Source of the DNA: Cytospora piceicola
Taxonomy: Eukaryota > Ascomycota > Sordariomycetes > Diaporthales > Cytosporaceae
Length of the DNA stretch: 64,000 bases
NCBI GenBank assembly: GCA_023375675.1
Contig: JALQBC010000033.1
Span: forward strand, 1 to 64,000
Direction: 5' to 3'
The notes beneath the pieces were generated by a model. That model worked only from the letters and a program-made list of their open reading frames with translations. It made no database searches and had not been told where the DNA came from. The stretch's first letter is position 1; each line of letters starts with the position of its first letter. Shown here piece after piece: positions 1 to 13,267 of the stretch. The position numbers and the translations under genes are program-made.

Positions 1-116
1 CTAACCCTAACCCTAACCCTAACCCTAACCCTAACCCTAACCCTAACCCTAACCCTAACCCTAACCCTAACCCTAACCCTAACCCTAACCCTAACCCTAA
101 CCCTAACCCTAACTAA
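1..116. repeat. Telomere, CCCTAA repeats
   Basis: About 19 uninterrupted copies of the hexamer CTAACC run from the first base and stop at about position 116, where AT-rich DNA begins. The C-rich strand reads 5' to 3' inward from the left end, which is the correct orientation for a true left chromosome end rather than an internal tract. TTAGGG is the standard telomere repeat of filamentous ascomycetes. Confidence 0.98.
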
Positions 117-2380
117 TTTTAATTTTACTTATAATAAAAGCTTAACGCTAACGTTACTAGTACTATAGTATTAAAGGTTAATAACATTATATCTTCGAAA
201 AGAAAGGAGTAGTAAATAAAAGAAAATATAACTTACTTTATACTTTTTTAAAGCGTTAATCCGGTCTTTAATAGTAGTAATAAAGTACTACTAGTCCTTA
301 TAAAGCTTTAAAAGGTAAGTATGTCGTTAAGTACTTATAAGGGCTTAAGCCTTATATATAGAAAAAGCTTATTAAAACAGAAATATAAAAGTTATATTAA
401 AAATCTTATTTTTAAAAATATCTTTTAACTATTTATATTTCTCTTTAATACGTTTAAGGTTTATATTATTAAATATTATATTATATATAGTAGTAGCTAT
501 ATCTATAATCTTTTTACTATTAGCTTAAAGTATTTCGATTAAGTATTATAATATATTAAAGCTAACGATCGATATAAAGGTACTAAGGCCGTTATTACTA
601 TAAGTCTTAATAATAATATAGTCCTTTATAATATAAACTTAAAAGGCTTCGGGAAAGGTATCTCTTTAAGTCGAGCTCTTTATAAAAAATATAGATATAC
701 GGTATTTATTATTAAAAATATCGACTATACTGTAGATTTATTAGTTTAAGTACTTAATAGCTTAAAGAACGTAAAAAACGAAACTAGCTTTTTTAAAATT
801 TACTATTAAAGTATTATATACTTTAATTTTAATGTATCTTTATATATTTACAGGTAAGTAAAATATAATAGCTTATCTTTTAATATTACCTAACTAAAAG
901 AAAGTAAAAAGCACGTTAGCTATTATAAAAGGTTAAATAGTTAGTAAATAATTTATAAATAAAGGTTAAGGTATATAAATATATAGTTATAATAAAGAGT
1001 AAAGTAAAGATTCTTTTAAAGTTTTATACTTTAATATTATAGTAATATAAAGTAATAGTAACTTAAAGAACGTAAAACTTACTATAAAATACTAAATATA
1101 CTAAATATACTAAACGGATAAAACAGAAGGTTTAAGTAAAGTTAAAGTTTTAAATACTAAAATACTTAATACTTTATAAGAGAAGTAATAAATATTAGTA
1201 AGTTTTATTATTTACGTTATTTAAAAATAAGTAGTTAAAGATAGTAAAGTATTATAAACTAACAGATTATAAAAGATAAATTATAGTAAAATAGTAAAAA
1301 AGTAGGTAAAAGGTAATAGAAAGGCTAAGCTTATATAAATACTTATATAATATAAATAGGTTAAGAAAAGGTAGTTTAAAATAAAGTATATAAGAAAGAA
1401 AGAAAAGAGGATAAAACGGTCGGTTTTAATATAATTAAAAAAGAAAAGTATAACTAGTTTAAAAGAGTAAATATTATTTATCGCGATTAAATAACTAAAA
1501 TAGAAAAAGGCTTTTTTAATAAAATAAAAGCCGAACGATTTACTTATACTACCTGCTTATCTACCTGTTATAATAGCTTTAGCTATAAAAAAAAAGGCTT
1601 TAGCTTTTTTATCGTCTTTCTTTTATCTTTATAGCTAAGTCGAACTACTTTTCTTTATTTAAAAGTTAACTTCTCTTTTTCTCTTTTACTACTTAAACGT
1701 ACTTTACTACCTCGATATACCTTATTATATAAAAGTACTTTATTACTCTTATATACTATACTATCTTTATATACTTAACTATCTTTATATACGTTACCTT
1801 TTTAACTTACTTTCCTACTTTACTTACTACTAACATTTTTAACTTTTTTACTTTTTACTTTTTACCTTTAAAAAGTAAAGAACTTAAATAATATTAATAA
1901 GTTATAGAAAAATAAAGTTATATAGTATAAATATATAAAAGATAAACTAGTAATACTAAGTATAACTAAGTAAAGATATAAATCTTACTTTAAAATTACT
2001 ATAAAATCTTTAAATAATATTATAAGGTTATATCCTTTAGTATTATTATTATATAGTATTACCTCTTTAAGTTAGCCTTAAACCGGATCGGTAATACTTT
2101 AAGTAAGTTCTCTTTATTAAGAATATATTTAATAATATAAATAATACCTTTTATAATCGGTTAGCCTTAAACCGAGTAGGTAATACTATAAAAAGGTGCT
2201 TATAATTAGAAAAATAACGATAATAACGATAAGAATTAAGTTAATTTACATGCGTTTAGTAATATATATAGCTTAAAAATAGCTAAAATTACTAACTCCG
2301 ACAGCTAATTAGACTTATAAAATAAGTATTATAGTAAATTAATATAATTATAATCTAAAGCTAATTAAAATTAAAAATAA
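117..2380. repeat. AT-rich, RIP-degraded subtelomeric DNA
   Basis: This stretch is extremely AT-rich. CpA and TpG are rare and TpA is in excess, as expected after repeat-induced point mutation. All six frames are broken by frequent TAA and TAG. No gene can be called. A segment at about 480-1,510 has a diverged direct copy at about 10,640-11,720 (listed separately). The last 60 bases, about 2,320-2,380, resemble 17,110-17,165. Confidence 0.85.
480..1510 (+). repeat. Dispersed RIP-degraded repeat, copy 1
   Basis: Several blocks here recur in the same order and orientation at 10,640-11,720. Examples are the shared run around 615-632 (AGTC/GTTTATAATA type), the block around 1,320-1,350 (AAGCTTATATAA), and the block around 1,440-1,470 (AGTATAACTAG then AAAAGAGTAAAT). 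The copies are strongly diverged, mostly by transitions, so this is an old repeat family. The family type (retroelement or DNA element) cannot be read from the surviving sequence. Confidence 0.6.
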
Positions 2381-2381
2381 A

Positions 2382-2443
2382 AACAGCTATTTATACTGCT
2401 AGGGCAGCTAATTGTACTGCTACTATATATAATATATAGTACC
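2382..2443 (+). repeat. Left terminal inverted repeat of the MULE
   Basis: These 62 bases start AACAGCTATT and end TATAGTACC. They match the reverse complement of 5,508-5,569, with only transition differences (relative positions 11, 12, 21, 32, 41, 49 and 60). Confidence 0.88.
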
Positions 2444-3059
2444 TTACTAGGCTTATTCTATATAGGCTAGCCGGCCTACCCGTTACCTGCCGGCATATAT
2501 AGAATTAACAGCAATTAAATAGTTATTACCTATATTAAATATATAACTATCGTAGGCCACGCCACCCTCATTTTTAGTCAGATGAAAATAATTTAATATA
2601 TATTATAATCGTTAAATTAAGGCCTTTAAGATAGTATAGATATATCTAATTAAATCGCAGTATGTAGTTATATAGTAGGCAATACGTTTAAGTGCTACTA
2701 TACCTATAATACCGGCTAGTTATAACGCTTTAAATCGACTAGAACTAATCTCGATTAAAGCGATAAAAGCGATAAAGGCGACGATATTAATAAGCCTTGT
2801 AGCTAGCTACCTATATCTCGTCGGCGGCTTCTATATCGTTAGACGCCTCGACTACCCGGGCTAAGCCGTTAATACTAGTCCCTGGTGCCCTCGGGGCTAG
2901 ACGCGCCCTTTTTACCTACTACAGACCCGTAGACTTCTTATTTGTAAATGTATTCGGCTTACTCTTCGATGCCTTAGGCCGGCCGCGCTTTCTAGCCGGC
3001 GGTAGCATAGCCGGCACGGCGTCTGCGGCATCTATTTATACGAGGCTATTACTAAACTC

Positions 3060-5260
3060 TTATTAAGAATTTACTCTTTAAACCGACGAGGATGTCTGCC
3101 CTGTTCTGTCCTTAGCCTTTCTGCCTTAATCTACAGACTTTCTGCTTAAATTTCTCGTAGTAAATGCCGTCTTTTATAATAGTACGGCTATGCTAAAGAC
3201 ACTCTGTTTATTAGCCGAGAAGGTGCCGATATTACGCGGCCGGCCACGCGTTGCTGTAATAACTGTAGGCTCGCCGATTACGAGAAGTAAGTTATAGTCG
3301 GCGAGGTTACGGTCTAGCTAATAGAAGCTATCGAAATCACCTCTGTAAAGGCTACGGTTAAGGTTCTCGATAATATTTATAAGGAGCTAGTGCTTATAAG
3401 GCGTGCTGTAGTAGGCTTATTAAATGCAGCTATTGTTACATTTTATATATAGTCTTCTGCCCTCGTAGGTTAGCCGTGCGAGGTTATATTCGCGTTTAAC
3501 GTAGTTAAGGCCTCGCTTTAAGCATCTCCGTAGCAGATTACCTATTTAGACGATGCTATTATAGTCTGCTAGTTAGGCTTCGATTTACCTGCTTTCTTCT
3601 ATAGTGTATTAGCGTGCTGTAAGCTCGAGGGTATAATTAACGCAGTCGGCTAGCCTATTAATATAGCCGAACCTGTAGCTTAAAAAGGTCTTTACCCGGC
3701 GGTGTTATAATTCCGTTAATAAGGTTATACGTAGGCTATAGTTTCGAATTTAACAGACCTTATACTCTGCCTATTTAGCGACGATAACCTCCTCTTTATC
3801 TATATAGTATCGTTCGAGATAGCTGATAATAGCCTTTTAATCGGTAAACTAGGTCTTTAACCGCCGTTAGGCCTAGTCGTATATCTCGCGCCGAGGGCTA
3901 TACTCTATAAAGCGTACGAGGTCGAATAGGCCTTGCCTTATATAAGGGATCTCGATAGGTATAGCGTTTAATATAAAAGATTTACCTTGCGCCGGTACGT
4001 TTAAGCCGCGGAGATCGGCATCGTCTTTCTTATGTTGCTTTATATCGTCGGCATCGTATCGCTCGTTAGTATAGACATTATCGTCGAGTAGGGCTTAGCT
4101 GTCGGTTTAGTGCGTTTTCTACTTCTTTTTAATGTTTAAGACGACGTTTATATTTATATAAAAAACATAAAGCTAGTGTTTTATCTCTCTATTTCCCTTG
4201 TTAGAAGTACTATCGAACGCCTAGTCTACGGCATTAATAGTAGTATCGTTATAGTTAGTAATAATTACGGCCGGGTTAGGTAGACCGTAGTATAACAGAA
4301 GCTGTTTCTACTACTATAAGAGCTATCGGAAGCCCTCTTCGCACTCGTTATTAATAAGGCTTTAGAAAAAGATAACGATCTTACCTATATAAGAAACGCC
4401 TGTGCCTTAGAAGAACGGCATCTTCTTGTTGTTTATGCTGTATATACAGTTAATGGCTACCCGCCGGCCGAACCGTTATAGCTATCGGATCTGCTAAGGT
4501 GTAGCCTAGAACACGCCGTTAATATTACTACTATCGTTAGTACACTATTTAAACTAGTAGCCTTTAGCCCGGAACTTGTTAAGGGTCGCTGTCGCCGGCT
4601 ATAGGACCCTTAGTTTCTTCTTTCGCTAGCCTTAGATAAAGTTCCTTACTACATTCGGCTTAAACTGTATCCCGGGGAAGGAAGCTAGGAACTCGCGCTT
4701 TAGCCGTTATAGACGCATAGAAGGATCAGTTTCTATCTTTATACCTATAAATTCCTTTATCTCTGGTATAATTTTAGTGTAGCTACGCTAGGCTTCGGGG
4801 TATAGTTCTAGGCTATAGCCTTCGTGTATATCGTTTCTAATCTCGAGAACCTAGTTTTAGTTCGTAGATCTAGTGCGATAGGCGAGGGCGGTTTATTAGC
4901 AGCCTACCTTAATAGTGCGAGATGCCTTCTGGGTAGCTGTACTAGCCCGAATCTGGCCTTTACTGTAGTATAAACGACGATATGTCTCGCCGGAATCCCG
5001 TATAATCGCCTTCTACTTAGACTGCGAGGTAAAGTGATTTAGTTCGTCTTTTAGGTTAGGGAACGTTGTATAACCAGCTATAAACAGTCTCGAGTCACCG
5101 GGAGGGCTAGAAAGGGCGTAGTGGAGGTCGTCGTAGGTGGTAGAGGTTTCGTTCTAGTGTTAACACTCGGCCTGGTCCTCGGGAGCTAGGTAACTGTAAT
5201 CAGGAGTATGCGATATAGCGCGATAGACAGTGAATTGAAATCTGAGCGACGGAAATAGGT
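3060..5260 (-). pseudogene. MULE-type transposase pseudogene
   Basis: Translating the minus strand through stops in one frame gives a recognisable MULE transposase. Near 4,440-4,500 is a DCTY-like segment (AINCIYSINNKKMPFF). It is followed by IVIFF, then a block ending KQLLLYYGLPNPAVIIT (about 4,250-4,310), the usual position of the second catalytic acidic residue, and then NAVD-AFDSTSN. Further on come ADLRGLNVPAQGKSF (about 3,970-4,020) and PYIRQGLFDLVRFIEY. Near the C end is an AT-hook-like RGRPRN (about 3,235-3,255). Many in-frame TAG and TAA codons sit where Trp or Gln would be expected, the signature of RIP. No start codon is evident near 5,260. It is certainly inactive. Confidence 0.8.
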
Positions 5261-5507
5261 AAATAAGGCTAGCGCAATTAATCGGAATAATAATCTCGAC
5301 GATACAGGTAGTGGTTAAGTGTATGCGGCTCCGTGATATAAATCGAGGTCTCGATTAAGGTTGCTATTAGTATTAAGCAACCTATATATCGTAAGATTAG
5401 CGATAGGTTGACGTTAAATACAGGCCGCGGCAGGTAATTAATAAGCGATAAGGGACTAGCGTGACGCTTAGTTTTTTTTTAGGCTAATTAGAAGGGGCTA
5501 TAGCCCG

Positions 5508-5569
5508 GGCACTATATATTGTATATAGCAGCAGTACGATTAGCTGCCTTAGCAGTACGAATAGCTGTT
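5508..5569 (-). repeat. Right terminal inverted repeat of the MULE
   Basis: This is the mirror of 2,382-2,443. Read on the minus strand it starts AACAGCTATTCGTACTGC. It keeps C and G at most of the positions where the left repeat has T or A, so the right end is the less mutated copy. Confidence 0.88.
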
Positions 5570-8500
5570 CTTTTAAAAATAAGTAATATAAATAATAACC
5601 TTTTTTATAAAAGGTATTAAGTTTAGTTAAGTTATAAGATAACGTATAATATATCTATATTAAATATAAAGCGATTATAATAACTAAAACTAAAACTTTA
5701 AAAAGTCCTTTTCCTCCCTTTCTATTATAGTTATTATTACTAAAGAACCTTTAAAATAATTAGTAGCGCCTTTTCTACTTTTAAATATCTTTAATAATCT
5801 TATTAGCACCTTTATAAATACGTTCCTTAAAAGCTATATAGTTTTAAAAATTAATATTACTTATTTAAATTATACGTTAACTAATAGTATTTTAAACCTG
5901 TTCGATAAAGCTATTATATACTACTTAGCCTTTAGTATTAAAAATATAGCAGGATAGCTAGCGAGCTCCGAAGTTTAATAAGTTTTAAGTAAGGTAAAAA
6001 CGCTTAATATCGATAGAACGCTTTAAAGAACCGAAGCTATTAAAGGTGTAATAGCGGTTATCTCTTTAAGTATAATTAGCTTCGATATTAAAAATAATTA
6101 GCTTATTATTATCTTAAAAGTCGAGTTCGCCGTTTATTATCCGAAAAGCTAATTAGATATTAAGTAACGAAAATATAAGTAGTAATTATATAAGGTAACT
6201 TATATCGGCTTATTAATATAAAGTCTATATTAATTAAACGTTACTTTTATTTAAAACTTTATTATATATAATTATTATAATAGTCGATCTAATTACTATT
6301 AATTTTATAAGCTATAGTATCTTATAGTTTTTAATTATAAAAGTCTATACCTTCTTTTACTATATACCGGTTAATAGCTTTATAACTAATATTATAAAAA
6401 AAACTAAGTAAAGCTAAATAATAGTTATAGTAGTTTTAAAAAAGGCTTAAGTAAATAAAGGTTAGTTTTATATATATATACGATAAGGAAATGCTTATAA
6501 ACTTTAAAAGTACTTAAGTTACTTTCTTTTAGCTCGACAGCTAAATATCTTAACGGCTAATTAATTTAATAGATATAAAAAAACAGAAAAATTAATTTAT
6601 AAATAAAGAACAGTAATATAATCCCGGTTATAAAGGTAAAAAAAAGGAAGGCAGTAATAGTAATAGTAATAGTAATTAAAAGTATAAAGATATAAAAGAC
6701 AGACAGGTAGGTTTAAATAAAAGCTATAGCTTACGTTTAAACTACCTGTTTATATAAAATAGCTAAACTATAAGCTATAGTTTTTATAAAATATAAAAGA
6801 TAACTTTTAAGATAAAGCTACTTATAAAAGTTATTATATCGAAAACGGCTAGCTATAAACGCTTTCGAAGGTATTATATAATATACTTAAAAGAGAAAAG
6901 GAGGCAGGTATAGTAATTACCTTTATATTAACTAGTACCTTCCCGATTTAAAATAGCCTTTCTATAGTTTATAAATCTTTATACTACCTGCCTTTTACTT
7001 AAAACCTTTCTTCTTTTTATAACTATAAATATAAAAGTAAGCTTACTTACCTATCTTCTAATAGTTAAATAAAATAAAACCTAACTTATACTTTATCTTT
7101 CTTTATTAGTAATATTACGTAAATAACACTTACTATAACGTATAACTATAATAACTGTCGGTAAGTATTTAATTAAAGCCGTTATTTAATCGTATAACTA
7201 AAATATTAAGTCCTTCCTTTTTTTCTTTCCTTCTTTTTCTTCCTTTTTTTTTCTTTACTATATAACTAACCTTATAAGTTACTTTAAAGGCTACTATACC
7301 TTTTAATCTACCTTATAGTAACTAATATTTAGCTTAGCCTTTACTTTATAACTATCCCTTTTATAATATCTAATAAAAAAGACTTAGATAATAGCTGTTA
7401 TTCCTTTAATAAGCCCTTATAACTACTCCTCTGCCTTCGACTTAATATTATAAATACTACCGTTTACCGGCTTATAGTAAGTGTCTTTTATAATACTCGC
7501 TTTTTAACGTACTATCGTTAAACGTTCTTTATAGTCGAAACGCTTTATTTCTTAAACGTAATTAATAACTACTATATTAAATATATAAAAGCCTTTTTAA
7601 TTACTTATAATACTCCTCTTTATCTTTAACGGCTAGGTATTTACTATTATTTTTTACCTTTAACTAAAGGTTATTACTAATTCGAAATAAGATTTTATAT
7701 TCCGTCTTATATTTATTACGAATACCTTACTAATCGTAACTTATACTATATTATAAGTTTTTACTATAATTACTACTCGACTTTTCTAATACCTTATAGC
7801 TATATAGCAGATATAATAATAAGTATATTAAAAACTTCTGCTAACTAATCGACGCTGTTTTTTAAATTTAAAGGCTTTTTATTAGCCGAATTAAAAAAAA
7901 AGTAAATCTTTATCTTCTTTTCTTTAAAAAAGATACTAACTAATTATATAAGCGTAAATAAAGTATATTCGGACTTATTATTAAATAAGCTATATTATTT
8001 AAATTAATTAACCTATTGCTTTTTTACTTTTATATATTTAGTATAATCTTAATAGTTAGTAAGGTTATTATAAAAAAAAACGAAAATCTTTTCTTTAGAT
8101 TATAGTTATCTTTAAAATATTTTTAATAAAAAATAAGGTAACTGTTTATAAAAGAAGGATATATAAAATTTAAAGGCCTTAAACGATATAAACGGCTTAT
8201 TAAAGATATAAACTAATAAAATCTGTTAATAAAGTACTTATATACTTTTATAAAGTTATTATTAAAGAAATTCAGAATATAATACTTTTTATTAATACTT
8301 AAAGCTACGTCCTTTACATTCTTTTTATCTTATTTATAATACCCGACTATAGTATACTAAACGTTTTTAATTTAAGTAACAGCTATTACTATTACCTTTA
8401 ATATTAAAAATATTTAATTTAATTAACTCTTTAAAGTATTATATAACTATTAATAGATTTCGGCTTAATAATATATATTTTTACCTTAGCTTTAAAGTAT

Positions 8501-10639
8501 ATCGTTTTATCGACTTTAAAACAGCCGAAGTAAACAACTACGTTATAACGATAAAAGAATTTATAAGTTAATACTATAAATAAGTAAATAAAATAAAACG
8601 TATTATATATACCTAATATTAGGTTAAAAAAGCTATCCTTTATAAAAAATATAATCGCCGATAGTTTTATAAAGCTGTTAAGTAGTAAATAATACTCGGG
8701 ATTTATATAGTAACTAAGTTTAAACTATATTATAAACCTTATTATAGTAAAGAAGGATAAAAAACTAGCCGAAATCGACTTAAATATATTAAAAGACCTG
8801 TTTATTTTATTATAAATATATAGTATACTTACTACCTCGTATAGTTAAGAAAGTTTTTATTAAATATAAAATATAATATAAAAGCTATAATACCTTATAC
8901 GGCCGGTCTAATAAAAAGCATATAACGATTAAATATACTATATTATATAGCCGGTCTAATACGGAAAAGAATATACGATATTAAAACGTTATATATACGT
9001 TATAAAGTAATAGCTAACAGCTAACTAGCTTCCGGCTAACAGGAATATAATTTAGGTAATAACGAAAACGCCGCTTAAAGGTTAGTTATAAATACTAAAG
9101 TAGCTAAAAGGAAACGTTAAAGTTTTTTATAATAACGTTTATTAATATTTATTCTGTTTACCTTCGAAGTTATTATTAAGTTAAGCTAAAAAGTCTACTT
9201 ATAAATATTATAATTAAAGGTTATAAGAAATAGCCGTTTCGGTACCGAATATAGTTATATTACCTTTACTATTAGAATTTAAGTAAAAAGTCTATAAATT
9301 CGATAACCTACTATAAAGTTTAAACAGATAATTAATCTATTTAATATAAAAAAGGGCTTATTTTTAATAGTAAGCTTAACAGCTTAATAATTCTATAGCT
9401 TTACCGAACGTTAAATCTTACCGCTTACTTACGTAAGCTATTCTTATATACTTATCTTATACTAATAACTTTCGATATTATAATAGCTTTATAGCTTAAA
9501 CTATTCGGTTTAAAGTAAACCGAATATATTATATAGTAGCTAATTAAAATATATACTTAAATAACCTTTTTTACCTTATAAATTAAACCTAGCTTAAATC
9601 GATTTTAGTAAATAGTAGCTAATTAAATTATACCTTAATTAAACCTTTACTACTTCGTTTACTCGGTTTACCTTTAACCGAATATATAATTTATTATACG
9701 TTAACGTCTTATTAAACGTTACCTTTATTTAGTTCGCCGTTAGACCGACTATATAGTATAATACCTTCGGTATTATATACCGATAACCTTTTAGCTTAAT
9801 ATACCGGTTATACCGTCGTTTAGCTATAATTTATATACCTTTTTACTTTAATCGTTAGCTTATTTAAATCGATAAGCGATAAAAGTAATAAAAAGGAAAC
9901 TAAAAGATAAAGCTTAATAAGAAAGTAAAAAAAACGTATACTTAAGCTATTTACTACTTTATTTTTAAAAGTAGTAGATATAGTTATTAAAAAAGCCTTA
10001 TATTAAAAAGTAAACCGGATTAAAGATATAGTATAAATATAATATATACTTTAAAATAAAAAGGTAAAAAAGTAGTATATTATATTTTCAGGTTTATTTA
10101 TATTACTATTATACTTATAGTATTTAATAATCTATTCTTAAGCTCGGATCTTATACTTTAAACTTTTATATAACTACCTTTCGATTTTATAAAATATTAT
10201 AACCGCCTTTTTAATTACCTACTTAAACTAATATCGAGCGAAGCTCTTATAGATTAAGTTAATCTTTACCTTTATATTTATAAGCTTAAAAAACTATTCT
10301 TTAATAATATTATATAGTATATATTAGCTATAGCCTATCGTCGTTAAAAGATAATATATATATAATAATAATAAGACTTACTTTTTTATTTTATTCGGTT
10401 ATAAAAACGTCGGCTTTAAAAGCGTTTAACTAAATCCTTATAATAGTAATAAGTTCTTACTAATTACTATAAACTTATAAAAGATAATAACGTTATCGGT
10501 CTTTTATATAAGCTTAAGCCTTTTATATAAAAAGAAGTACAGCTAAGAATATATAAATCGTATTCTTAACTTAAACGTTATAAGTATTAGTAAAGTTATT
10601 ATATCTCTTTATAATATATTCGAAGTTTTAGTTATTAAA

Positions 10640-11720
10640 TAGTATATTATATACTAAATTTATTAAAATAAATACTGTCTTTCTTTCGTCTTTAAATATA
10701 TCGAGTAGGTTATATATAGTAATAATTATAAAGAGTATTATTAAAGTAAGGTAAGATATATCGCGGTAGGTTTAAATAGTAATATAGTCGTTTATAATAC
10801 GTAAGTAAATAGTATCGCTAATAAGATTACCTTTAATAAGGTTTTAAGTAAAGAATACCGAGGTATATAGATTATTATTAAAAATAATAACTTTATTATT
10901 AATCTATCGGTTTATATACTCGGTTATTTAAAGTACGTTATAGCTAACTATATAAAGATAAAGACTACCGCTTTAAATATTTAGCTAGTTAACTTTATAA
11001 ATATAGTTAATTATTATATATACTATACTATATACTTTAATTTTAACGTATTTTTTAATAGTATTTATCGTATTATAAATAATAACTTCCTATTTATCGT
11101 TATAGCCTTACTCGAAAAAAACAGGTCCGGTAATAGCTATAACGATTCTTCTTTAGTTTAATTAGCCGTTAATAAGAAAAAGTAAAAGCAGTTAAAAATT
11201 CTTTTAAATTTTAATACTTTAGTTAAGTAGTATAGCAGTAGGTAAAAGGATAAAAGAACTTACTATAAAACACTTAACGTATTAAACGTATTAGACGTAT
11301 TAAACGTAATAAACGTAATAAACGTACTAGATAAAAGAATTATATATAGTTAGTTTAGCTTTAATATTAGTTTTAATTATAGCGATACTTAATACTTTAT
11401 AAGTAAGGTAGTATAGTAAGTTTTATATATATTATTTAAAAAATAAGTAGTTAAAAATAAAAAAGTCTTAAATATATAGTATATTATAAAAAGCCTTTAT
11501 AAAATAATAGCTAAAAAGGTAGTAATAAAGTAGTATAAAGACTAAGCTTATATAAGTACCTTTATAAATTAACAGGTTAGTAAGTAGTAGTTTAAATTAA
11601 AGTATAAATAAAAAAGAGAAGAAAAAATAAAACGATACCGGTATAGTTAAAAGAGAAAGTATAACTAGCTTAAAAGAGTAAATTAGTTTTAAGCTGTTTA
11701 TTACTTTTAAAGAATTATAA
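10640..11720 (+). repeat. Dispersed RIP-degraded repeat, copy 2
   Basis: This is the partner of 480-1,510 in direct orientation, with the same block order and a similar length. Matching landmarks include AGTAATATAGTC followed by TTTATAATA near 10,777, CTAAGCTTATATAAGTA near 11,543, and AGTATAACTAGCTTAAAAGA near 11,660. The differences are mostly transitions. The 78-bp tandem array starts just downstream. No coding frame survives. Confidence 0.6.
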
Positions 11721-11770
11721 CAGAAAAGGCTTTCTTTTAAAACGAAAAAAAGGTAAAGTAAAGTTTTAAG

Positions 11771-12082
11771 TATAATAGACTAAGTCCTATTTATATAGCT
11801 ACTAGTAATACCCTTTACTTACTTAGTTTAATACTTTTAATATTTAAATATAATAAACTAAGTCTTATTTATATAACTACTAGTAATACCTTTTACCTAC
11901 CTAGTCTAATACCTTTAATATTTAGATATAATAAACTATATCTTATTTATATAGCTGTTAGTAATACCTTTTACCTACTTAGTTTAATACCTTTAATATT
12001 TAAGTATAATAAATTATATTCTATTTATATAGCTACTAGTAATACCCTTTACCTACCTAGTCTAATACCTTTAATATTTAAG
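11771..12082 (+). repeat. Tandem array, 78-bp unit, 4 copies
   Basis: The landmark TATAATARAC recurs at 11,771, 11,849, 11,927, 12,005 and 12,083, exactly 78 bases apart. Each unit carries TATTTATATARCT, then TAGTAATACC, then CTAGTYTAATAC and TTTAATATTTA. The copies differ mainly by transitions. Confidence 0.9.
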
Positions 12083-12831
12083 TATAATAGACAATATCTT
12101 ATTTAAGGTTATTACTATTAATACCTTTTATTTAAATACTTAAACCTTTTTTTAACCGGCCTTTAATGTTTTTAACCTTTTTACTTATAACTAACTAATA
12201 TAAAGACTTATACCTTTCTTTTTATAGCTTTAAAGTTACGTTATTATAAACCTGTTAATTAAACGGTAAACTTTTCTATACTTATTTAATAATCTTTATT
12301 ATATAAAGTCCGATTTTAAAATACTTTTTTAGCTTTAACGTAAAAGTAATATACCTAAGTACGTTAAAAGTAGGTTATATATACTTTATACCCCGAGTTA
12401 AGTTTATAATTTATTAATATTTATCTTAAAGTCTTTTTATTAATAATAATACTTATAACGTTAAAGATAAAGCCCGCGCCTTTAATAACTTAAACGATAT
12501 AAACGTTAATAATAAAGTCGCGGTTACTACTTTAGCTAATACGATTAGTATCGTTAACCTAGCCGAGGGTTTTACTAATAATAACGCTTATAACGTTAAA
12601 GACAGTATATTAATTAAGCTTTATATATAGAATATAGCTAATTATATATTAGATATTATTTTTACTTAAAAACGTCTTACCTTTAAACGTTATACTTTTT
12701 AAAGCTATAACTTTACTAAACGTCTTTATATTATCGATAACTATAAGATCCCGCCTTTTTTAAAACTACGTTACTATAGTATAGACGCTCGCGTTAAAAC
12801 ACTTATATTAAAGAATAATAAAGAGAATAAA

Positions 12832-13267
12832 AAGGACTAAGTAAACGATACTAATTTATAAAAAGCTAAATAAAACAGTTTAGTTTCTACTTATATAAAT
12901 AACTTAGCTTAAACCTTTACTTACCCTTTTTAAGCTATAGCTTTTAAACGTTGCTTTAAGAAAATTATAACTAATATAATTAAGTTAGCTTAACAGAAAA
13001 AGTTTAATAAGGTGAACTTTACTTAAATAAGATTAAAATAAAAGTATAAAAATAAGATTTTTTTATAGCCGGTATATTATAAAGTAGTTAATTAGCTAAT
13101 ATACTATATTTAACTAAGTAAAACCTTAATAATAATACTACTCTTTTTAACTTTTTTACTTTAAGTAATATACTAGCTTATAAAGCCGGCAGCTTATAAA
13201 TATAAAGCCTTTAATAAAAACAGCTAAGCTAAATATCTTACTTACTTAAGTAAACAGAATTTATATA
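12832..13267 (+). repeat. 430-bp duplicated segment, copy 1
   Basis: This segment is nearly colinear with 15,670-16,105 in direct orientation. It runs from GACTAAGTAAAYRATA to a TAAGTAAAYAGAATT motif. The second copy is more heavily converted to T and A, so the two copies have taken different RIP loads. Copy 1 runs directly into the 39-bp tandem array. Confidence 0.8.

Larger units (their letters stand above)
2381..5572 (-). mobile_element. Mutator-like (MULE) DNA transposon, RIP-degraded
   Basis: A 3.2-kb element of near-normal GC content sits inside AT-rich DNA. Its ends are inverted repeats: 2,382-2,443 matches the reverse complement of 5,508-5,569 at 55 of 62 bases, and all seven differences are transitions, as RIP would produce. 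The 10-mer TTAAAAATAA lies directly outside both ends (2,371-2,380 and 5,573-5,582), a plausible target-site duplication for a Mutator superfamily element, although the flanks are low-complexity. The minus strand carries a decayed transposase. Both TIRs are recognisable and no second copy lies in this window. Confidence 0.85.
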
